Shown here: positions 56,835 to 64,000 of the stretch, in pieces
Layout: every line of letters begins with the position of its first letter
How positions within the stretch are numbered: position 1 is the stretch's first letter
Source of the DNA: Datnioides undecimradiatus
Lineage: Eukaryota; Chordata; Actinopteri; Lobotiformes; Datnioididae
Assembly (NCBI GenBank): GCA_008933995.1
Contig: WARS01000110.1
Span: 3,121,001-3,185,000 of the forward strand
DNA: 64,000 bases
Direction of reading: 5' to 3'
Notes under the pieces: model-generated
Database searches by the model: none
Told to the model about the DNA's origin: nothing
What the model saw: the letters and a program-made list of their open reading frames with translations, nothing else
Made by a program: the position numbers and the translations under genes

Positions 56835-57578
56835 GTGATTATTCAGTGTGCATTTCAAGGTTTTTACACACCGAGTCCTATCATAACTATCTGATATAAT
56901 TAAAATTCACGTCCAATGTCCTGACACTTATGTAGCCACTGTGAACATGTGTTACAGTTAGAATCCATTGCTGTGAAGCCAAACTAAAACTTTTACAGCT
57001 ATCAACCTTGTTAGCATCATCTGGTCATTGTTTCAAACAGTATTACTTTAGCTGACACACTTATTAGAACATTTATTGCCATTTTCAAACAATCTTTGAT
57101 GATTTCCATACAATACTATTTTATGTATTCATTTTGATAGATATTTAGCCCCTTTTTATTGTAGTTATGGTGTATAATTCAGTATTAACAATATTTTATA
57201 ATGAAATGAACATGATTAATCATTTTAAAACATGCCCATGCAGCTGAGGGATGTTGAAAATATTTACACTTTCAAGACATTTTAGGATTCATGCAATCTT
57301 CTGATGCACAGCGCCTTACCAAACACAGAGCTGTTCTCCATGCATTACACACTACATTTTGTGGGCCTACAAAAAAACGTCTGCACACATTTATATTAGA
57401 CATTCAGCTTTGTACAAGGTTACAAACTTGCTATGATAACATAACTGGGAAATTCTAAAACTGATGCATATCGTTTGCATGAAAATCAAAGTGACACGAT
57501 GTCATAGTATGGATATTGTATCACATGAATCCTAATTATTTTTAATGTAGCACAGATAACTCTCAAAGGAGAAATTTA
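52331..57578. other. Long intergenic stretch
   Basis: Between the LINE end and the RhoGEF stop codon. AT-rich, with a poly-T tract (54.31 kb), an 11-bp hairpin (56.28 kb) and a GT microsatellite (56.80 kb). The part left of 57579 includes the RhoGEF 3'UTR, whose end I could not fix. No other coding exon or RNA gene is recognised. Confidence 0.6.
56795..56832. repeat. (GT)n microsatellite
   Basis: About 19 uninterrupted GT units. Confidence 0.95.
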
Positions 57579-57853
57579 TCATTGTTTCTGATTCATTGTT
57601 TTTTCTTCAGTGCTCTCCTTCATTTTATCAGTCCAAGTATTGGAGAAGTTGGAGACCTTTGGGGTGCGTCTCCCAGCCCTTAAACCAACCCTGGCTCCAG
57701 TTAGTGGGACTACTCCACCTTCCTGGACCTGCTGGATCCTAAACGCCTCTCTGAGGTTCTGAGCTCGGACCTCCTTGCTCTGGATCTCCTCTACTACACG
57801 ACTAGGGAACCAGCCCCTTTCACCATCATGAAGCCTTTCACCCATCATCCAGC
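57579..57853 (-). CDS. ngef: ngef-like RhoGEF, last coding exon (SH3 end and tail)
   Basis: The acceptor is GCATTTTAG. The exon starts in phase 1 (G|GC) and gives GWMMGERLHDGERGWFPSRV, then VEEIQSKEVRAQNLREAFRI, a glycine/arginine-containing tail and a stop at 57579-57581. The first part is the second half of the SH3 domain and matches ephexin-1 (NGEF: GWIFGERLHDQERGWFP..MTEEI..QNLKECFRV). The tail after the SH3 is longer than in mammalian NGEF. The symbol is my best family call. A close ephexin paralogue is possible. Confidence 0.85.
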
Positions 57854-57976
57854 CTAAAATGCAAAAGACAAAGAAATACCAGGGGAGACATGAAGATGGA
57901 AAGAGTGAAAAAAACACAAAAATTATTCATTTTTAAAGGTACATGAAATCATAAACAGGTTTGTCCCACTACATAC

Positions 57977-58081
57977 CATCGTCTGTTCTCTCTAGGAGGT
58001 TCAAAACATCTGCCATCTCAATGGAAAGCTCATCTGGCTCCTGAGATGAGTATGACTGAATACACTGCACCTGTGGAGAGT
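57977..58081 (-). CDS. ngef: ngef-like RhoGEF, exon joining PH to SH3
   Basis: The exon has 105 nt, with acceptor TTATATAAG and donor G|GTATGT. It encodes [21 protein letters not shown] and then [14 protein letters not shown], the PH-SH3 linker and the first SH3 strand, aligning with [20 protein letters not shown] in NGEF. An alternative AG 13 nt downstream (CCACAG) has a better pyrimidine tract, but breaks the frame and loses conserved SPQ. Confidence 0.87.
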
Positions 58082-58168
58082 CTTATATAAATAAAAGTTA
58101 GCTGAATTTAATATCTCCATGTCTGAACAAAAAGGACTGTACAATTTTAGTGTGGTATTCTGTCTTAC

Positions 58169-58248
58169 CAGGTTGATGGGCACTGGTAGACATGAAGCGT
58201 GTGCGACGGTTAGGAGTAAGAGCGCACATCCATCGCAGCTTATCACTC
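58169..58248 (-). CDS. ngef: ngef-like RhoGEF, PH domain last-helix exon
   Basis: The exon has 80 nt. It encodes SDKLRWMCALTPNRRTRFMS then TSAHQP, matching the C-terminal helix of the NGEF PH domain (SEMKRWMTSLAPNRRTKF). The acceptor is TTCAACAG and the donor G|GTAAGA, and both phases fit the neighbours. Confidence 0.9.
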
Positions 58249-58739
58249 CTGTTGAAAGGGTGCCATTGATTAGAAAGCAATACATTATTGTTGGTATGTC
58301 CATCATCTTTCTAATAGGTCTAAGTATTTAGATTGCTAGGTTGTATATGAAGCCACAATTCAAAAGAGACATTTTGTCAACAAATCTTATGAAATCATAC
58401 TAATAATAATAAATAATAAAATAATAAATGTCTGACTGACATTTCATAATTCTTCTGTTTCGTAAAGTTCCACTGCTTTGCATAGATGACAAAAACACAT
58501 CAATGAGTCCCGCCTTTGTTCTGGGTTACATTTTGACTGAATTTTATATGCTAATTTTGTACTAAAATTACACCTTTTTGTTTCTGTCTTAAAATTTATA
58601 AGCAGTTGTAAATGGACAGTTGGTCAGGAAAGATTTTGTAAATAATATCAATATTGTTTTGCCATCCATGCATCTGCAGCTGCTGTTTGACAGTTTCGAT
58701 TCAACTGTTTCTTTTTTTTTTTTTTTTGTTCTTCAGGGG

Positions 58740-59345
58740 AAGCGTGGCATTTGCCAACAACCTTCTTCTCAGTTGTCCAATATCCCAAGGCCTCCACCAT
58801 CCAGCAAGCCAGAGTCTCATCATCCCAGCATCCTAGTACACCATGTGTACTCTGATTCCAGGAGTCCCAGATGACGCCTCCTCTGTTCCTGAGGCTAGCC
58901 CTGAGTTGGTTGATATCCAATTGGCTCCTGCTTCTCCATTGGTGGTTCAACTGACTCTAGCTCCTTGTGCCCAGTCAGTGCTTTGGGCAACTCCAGCCCC
59001 AGTACCCCTAGTGTTCCGCCAACTCCCCATTTGACTTTTGCCCCTAGTGTCCCCAGTGCCCTGTCAGCTGAGGCACCAAGTGGGGACTGGGCACCTGCCA
59101 AGGGTGTCTGGTCCCTTTGTTTACCACTCACAGGATATTCTGCTCAGGATCCTATGTCCCATTTTTGAATTTACAATATAGTATTCATAAACTGGAGCAA
59201 GCAGGCTATACAGTTAAGATCAACTCTGAACAGGCCACCAGCACAAAACAATCCTGGTTTATCGTCCATCATATTGTGCCCCTCAACAATAATGAGAGTA
59301 ACTGTTCCTTCCAGTACCAGCAAGCCTCACTGACTGACAAGTAAC
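58740..59345 (+). mobile_element. Possible degraded LTR-element fragment in an intron
   Basis: A proline/serine-rich stretch (58.85-59.10 kb) is followed by HKLEQAGYTVKINSEQ..SWFIVHHIVPL..NCSFQYQQASL. That order resembles the start of the BEL/Pao reverse transcriptase (WY.PHH...VVFDCS..). It is strongly decayed and lies antisense inside the RhoGEF gene. The call is tentative. Confidence 0.33.
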
Positions 59346-60284
59346 CTGTGATGTATGTGAAGTATGTGAAGGACCACAGGGAGGACAAGAAGGTGGCTGT
59401 AGAATCTATTATTATTATTATTAGATACTGACATTTTACATCCTTTAATCGTGTCATCTGATCATTACACTACCAAGTTCATCATACAGGATTATGATAA
59501 TTGGCTCCTGCATCTTGGCCCTGAGAATGTCTTTGGTTAGGAGTGCCTACGAGCAAGAGATCCTCTGTTAAATCTTGTGTCAAAGTGGTGCTTAAAGATT
59601 AAGTTGTCTCAGAGGAGGTTCTGTCAACAGTCCTCATTTAAGTGGAAGGAATACTCAATTCCAAGTAATTTTTGCTTATATGTCCTCTGACATCTCCAAT
59701 GTCGATCCCAAAACTCCAACACTGAACACGGGGTAGCAGATGCTTACCGTAAGCTATTTGTTACCAAAGCCAAAGAGTGATAAAGCCAAGTAACTGCAGA
59801 TACTGCATTTCCTGTTGTTAAACTTAGACAAAACTGTTTTTGTACTTGGCACCAAACACCTCTTACCACATTATTCAAGGACACTTATACAACACAGCAA
59901 AAACCTTTTGGTCAGGCACCATCTTATGTAAAGGAACTTAGAGTACTCTATTACAACTCTAGATCTCTGGGAGACTAGGTTATAGCTATTGCTGGCCCAG
60001 GTGAGCTCAGCTGAGCCCTGAACCAGCCCTTAGTCATGCTGCTATAGGCCCTGTTTGCTGGGAGACTTCCCATTATATGCTGAGCTCTTCTCTCTTACTC
60101 CATCTGCACTCATCCATATCTTATTAATGTATGTGACTAACCCAACATTTCCTCTCACCTGAGGCTTTGTGCTTTCTGCAGAAATTTTGGAGCTGTGGAG
60201 TTTGAATCTGTAAATGCAGACCACATACTGCTGCCTCGATCCTTTTCACCACCCACTGCTACAATTTACTGCTATTACTACTGC

Positions 60285-60350
60285 TACTGCTACTACTACT
60301 GCTATTATTATTATTATTATTATTACAGTAGTAGTAGAATTAGCAGCAGT
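60285..60350. repeat. CTA/TTA trinucleotide microsatellite
   Basis: Runs of CTACTG, CTATTA, TTA and AGTAGT units. Open frames rich in Tyr or Ile here are compositional. Confidence 0.9.
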
Positions 60351-60474
60351 AATATCAGTTGTAATTCTATTGTCTTACCAGACCAGTTATTACTGTCAGT
60401 TGATCTATTATTAACTCTTTCTCTCTCCCTCTCGTCCCTGGTTTTTCTCTCCCTCTTTCCTTTTTTCCGCCAAA

Positions 60475-60705
60475 CCAGTCAAGGCAGATGGCTGCCCACC
60501 TAGAGTCAGACTCTGCTCAAGGTTTCTGCCTGTTGAAGGGAAGTTTTTCTTGACACTGTCAGCAAGTGCTTGCTCATGGTGGGAATAATTGTGTTTGATA
60601 AATAAAATAAGTTTGGTCAAGACCTGCTCTATATGTAAAATGCTCTGACATAACCATTGTTGTAATTTGGCACTATACAAATAAAAACTGAAGTGAATTG
60701 AATTT
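60475..60705 (+). repeat. LINE 3' tail in RhoGEF intron
   Basis: Has GGCTGCCCACCTAGAGTC, GCTCAAGGTTTCTGCCTG, AGTGCTTGCTCATGGTGGGA, AAGACCTGCTCTATATG and a GAAGTGAATTGAATTT end. It is a fuller copy of the tail family seen elsewhere in the window. Confidence 0.75.
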
Positions 60706-60758
60706 CATTCATATTTAGCTTGATGGAATCTGAAGCTAATTTTCCTTTAGATACTCAC

Positions 60759-60917
60759 ATACTGGAGGTCTTGAGCATGTAGCTGACTGGACGCTCCTCT
60801 TGGTTCTCCAGCAGCTTAAGATTGAAGACATTTGCCAGTAGCTGGCCCTGGTCCTCAAGGTCTTCAGTCCTCAACATGGCCCGTGTACATGAATCAAGAA
60901 CCTGGAATTTGTCCCCA
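60759..60917 (-). CDS. ngef: ngef-like RhoGEF, PH domain middle exon
   Basis: The exon has 159 nt, with acceptor TTCTTATCAG. It encodes [20 protein letters not shown] then [20 protein letters not shown] and [14 protein letters not shown], very close to NGEF ([23 protein letters not shown]...[20 protein letters not shown]). Of two overlapping donors, AT|GTGAGT gives the correct phase and restores KTSS-M-SDKLRWM. The other (A|GTATGT) does not. Confidence 0.92.
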
Positions 60918-62264
60918 CTGATAAGAAGTTGACTGAATTAATATTTTCTGCTTTTAGTGCAACAGTTAACTTCAATTGTTAAAGTGCACTTTTCCCCCAT
61001 TGTCCACAACTTTGTACAAAGTGCAATCAAAATGTTTTTAGTCCACTCATATTAAAAACAAAAAAATGTACCTTTTCTATATTTGGCTGCTGTTCCCTTT
61101 AAAGTGGTGTCCCTGTGCATTGCTACGCAGTTTTAAGCACTCCTGCCATACTTTTAAAGCACCTTGAAGTATCACAGACATCTACAATGCTTGCTGGGTG
61201 TCCTCTAGAATGTCAAAATGGTAAATATACAATGCACAATCCCATAAATGTCAAAGAAATGCACTTGGTTGTGCTCCTGACCTCTTCTTGGCCTACTTTG
61301 AGCTTTGAGACTGCAGATTCTTTCACTTTGAATACTATGGTCTAAGGGTAACACTGGAGACCCAGCCCTTGTCACTAGTGTTGATCCTTAACATAAAAGT
61401 TGGATAGTCTTAGGCTTGTTGGCAGAGGTCCTGGAAGACTTGAAGAGGGTGTTGCTACTGCTGGTGTATCAGCAGCCAAGGCACAGACTTGACACTGATG
61501 TGGTGCATGTTAAATTTGCACATGAGGATTGTGTGACCTGTCCAAGAGGTCCTGAGTTGCGAACCAACAATCCTGAGGCACAATTCATTCAAATTTTTTT
61601 ACATTTTTGAAGGCAGTGCTCATGAAGGGGCACCCAGACCTCTTGTTGTCCTCCAGTGATGTTCTACCCCTCTTGAAATTTGAATGCCACAGATAACACT
61701 TCACCCAACTCACAGCTTAACTGTTATAGGATATCTAATATGTATATTATATTATATATTATATATAGATTAAAAGTCTCACTTGCTGATTTTTAAGTTT
61801 GACAGAATTTAAAGTGCACTTTCTGCACATCTGGGATACACTGTTACATTGCAGAGGTGCACCTACCAGTGGTCACATAAATGAATGTAACTCCAGTCTA
61901 GTTGGTGATTGCACAATGTAAATTGGTGTATATACTCATAATAGTAATAGTTATCAGCTGCTTCATGTTTATTACAGTACAGTTCTGTGTTCAGGAACAG
62001 CAGACATCATCTAAAAACATTTTGACCACACCTCCTTTAAGGCTAAATTACAGAAAGAACTTTCTGCATAGTGCAGTATAACAGCACTACAAACCACATC
62101 CTCCAAAATGATCATAAAGTTGAATCTCACTAAATTAATTTTATAACAAAACTGGAACATTTACAAACCAGCCAGGATGTATAGCAGAACGGTTATTTAA
62201 ATAAGCAGCTGAGTGTACAGAGACATTTGTTAAAACACAACGTTTTAATAGTGAGAATACTTAC
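60918..62264 (-). other. Intron of the ngef-like gene
   Basis: Non-coding. It has a TATATTA low-complexity tract near 61.74 kb and no recognised transposon. Confidence 0.65.
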
Positions 62265-62428
62265 CTAGAACTGCGCTTGGTGACCAGTAGCAGATTGTTA
62301 AAAAGAAACAAGTAGACGGGTTGGTAGAGCCTACGACTCCGCATGGTTCTAGTGCTCTTAGGTCCGGCCATTAGCTGCACATCACCCTTCTTTAGCAACC
62401 AGCGTGAGTGAGAAATGATGGGCACAGA
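62265..62428 (-). CDS. ngef: ngef-like RhoGEF, PH domain first exon
   Basis: Ephexins are DH-PH-SH3 guanine exchange factors that activate RhoA/Rac/Cdc42 downstream of Eph receptors and act at the membrane and cytoskeleton. This 164-nt exon encodes SVPIISHSRWLLKKGDVQLM then AGPKSTRTMRSRRLYQPVYL and FLFNNLLLVTKRSS, matching LVPLIATSRWLLKRGELTWM and AGPKSTRTLRTKKLF...YLFLFNDLLV of NGEF. The acceptor is ATCCCTGTAG and the donor AG|GTAAGT. The catalytic DH domain and N-terminus must lie beyond the right edge. I found no further exon between here and 64.0 kb. Confidence 0.92.
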
Positions 62429-62903
62429 CTACAGGGATTTAACAGAAGTCACAGATGTATACCAGTAAGATTTATTGTAACGTTTAAATCACAAATTGTA
62501 TATTTCTTTAGATTTTCTATCGCATAGAACAAAATCATCTACCATTCACAATCCAAGTTAACAATGTCAATCCACTATTGACTATGATAAATTGTTGGAA
62601 AGGCTTCTTGGATTTTGCACTAAAATGTGCACCATATCAGATTTTTTTGTGAGTGAGTTCAAACTTCTAACAATAGACTGAACTATAACAATACACTTCG
62701 TGATACCTACTTTTTTTTTTTAGGTTGTCACCATTTGTTTTTATAATGTCATTATTTTTTTAAGTTCTGAGAGTATGCTTGAGCTGAAAACCAACCTCAG
62801 TCACATTTTATCAAAAGTAATCCTCTGGATGAAGACCATTAGAAAACACAAATAGCATTATTTTTCAAGAAAGATATTAAGCTAATGTATTGTACAGCGG
62901 GCT
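62429..62903 (-). other. Upstream intron of the ngef-like gene
   Basis: Non-coding. Nothing is recognised before the MITE. Confidence 0.6.
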
Positions 62904-63647
62904 TTAAAGGGGAGATATTATAGCAACTGAAAGTTGTTTTAAACAGGTCCTGGATGTATTAAAAACAGCTTTTGAAATTTTTTTTGCAAAAAAAATCTGA
63001 AATTCAGCCTCTGAGGAGGGTCTGCAGTCTCCCATTCTCTACCTTCATTATCTATACAGAGTTCTGAGTGGGCGGGTAGGCTATGATAATGAGGCACTGT
63101 GTTGATTGGCTGCCGAAATGACATATGGAGGGGGAGGGTGCAGAGCAGTGCATTAGCCAGTAGCCATTCAACATGGCTACTGCTCCCGACAAACAGCATG
63201 CGGCTGTACACTATAGCTATGACCCAGAATCTGACCACGAACAGTGTGAGGAAACGGTTGAAAAGAATAAAAAAAATAAAACTGAATAAAACAGAGTATA
63301 GGCATTTGTGTTGGTTTTTACAAACAACAACAGAGCAATTTTGACACTGCGACACACCGCTAGCTTACCACTGGAAACAGCAAACTTCACCTAGCAGGAT
63401 GAATGCCCCCTCTCAGTGGTTTCACTCAGAGGAGGATGGCCTATGTAAATCACTCCTGTCATTACGTAACGACAGGAGTTGAATCTGAACGGCCTTTAGG
63501 AGCCCCATTTTACCAGTGGGTGGGCTGTAGAGACGATGCAGAACTTGTCTGCCTTCCTCATTCTTTGAATTGGTAGGCTGAGGGGGGACTAGTTTAAATA
63601 TGTATAGGCAAGAAAAAAATGTGTTTTTCATAATATGTCCCCTTTAA
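62904..63647. mobile_element. TTAA-flanked MITE, copy 2
   Basis: Starts TTAAAGGGGAGATATTAT and ends CATAATATGTCCCCTTTAA. Collinear with copy 1 at 14.1-14.8 kb except for small indels, including an extra block near 63.46 kb (CCTGTCATTACGTAACGACAGG, itself a palindrome). No coding capacity. Confidence 0.8.
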
Positions 63648-64000
63648 GAGATTTGGGAGTTCTAAGAAAGCGCTTGGTGTCAGGCTTTTCCCAGCCATTC
63701 TATATTTATATACAACCACCAGGAGCAGCAAATGCAGCTTCTCTTTGAAAATTTGCTGGGAAACATTAAAAATACCATATACTCTATACTCTATACCCAA
63801 CTCTTTACCATGGAATTAAAGGCCACTCAGCTATCAAGGTATTACACTGACACCTCCCAGATATGGTTCTGATGTTCCCTGCTTGAGTAATTTGCTTTGT
63901 TTCGTAATTGCAAGATTCACCTCCTTAAAGATTCAACACTCACTACAACATTCAACACTTTTTTTTGGGCAAGCACTAAACACAGTGACTGAATTGAATA
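63648..64000. other. Right-edge intronic DNA
   Basis: Presumed intron of the ngef-like gene. No recognised feature. Confidence 0.5.

Noticed and set aside
58081-58306. Longer open frames through the two RhoGEF exons near 58.1-58.3 kb
   Set aside because: They read through splice sites. The spliced pieces match the ephexin-1 PH and SH3 linker with correct phases.

Overview
The window looks like teleost fish nuclear DNA. It is AT-rich with large introns, its coding exons resemble vertebrate genes, and it is crowded with fish-type repeats: Tc1/mariner, BEL/Pao LTR elements, RTE and CR1-group LINEs, hAT and TTAA-flanked MITEs, and LINE tails ending in AATTG repeats. I see no bacterial genes, CRISPR arrays or tRNA/rRNA genes.

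Three host genes can be supported. (1) vezf1 (vascular endothelial zinc finger 1) is complete on the minus strand from about 20.8 kb to 6.19 kb. Its 11-codon first exon (MEPSWSTFLFQ), zinc-finger exons and conserved C-terminal tail join in compatible phases to give about 461 codons. A possible 66-nt cassette exon would make it about 483. (2) A connexin with an uninterrupted 368-codon reading frame lies on the plus strand at 31.3-32.4 kb. It is most like the gamma class. (3) The 3' half of an ephexin-1-like (ngef-like) RhoGEF lies on the minus strand at 57.6-62.4 kb. It covers the PH and SH3 domains, and its 5' half lies beyond the right edge. These genes do not form an operon-like unit: vezf1 encodes a nuclear DNA-binding protein, the connexin a gap-junction channel, and the RhoGEF a membrane-proximal activator of Rho GTPases.

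Region by region: 0-6.2 kb is vezf1 3'UTR and downstream DNA. 6.2-21 kb is vezf1, with intronic insertions including a Tc1 element split by a GC-rich composite insert at about 9.9-11.8 kb. 21-31 kb holds a LINE fragment, an odd chimeric coding fossil at 23.4-24.2 kb and an old BEL/Pao element with nested insertions. 31-33 kb is the connexin. 33.5-35.1 kb is a nearly whole Tc1/mariner element of the DD37E type. 35.8-40.7 kb is a 4.9-kb fossil DNA element with ~470-bp terminal inverted repeats, a retroviral-like integrase and an OTU protease domain (Ginger/KRBA2-like). 40.7-41.9 kb is an RTE LINE split by a solo-LTR-like insert. 42.2-48.9 kb is a young BEL/Pao element with near-identical LTRs and a perfect 5-bp target duplication. 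49.2-52.3 kb holds another Tc1 and a LINE 3' end. 52.3-57.5 kb is mostly unique non-coding DNA, and the RhoGEF fills the rest.

The most unusual item is the integrase + OTU element with its CCAATAACGTAAT-type subterminal arrays. The GC-rich insert with two independent three-unit tandem arrays is second.
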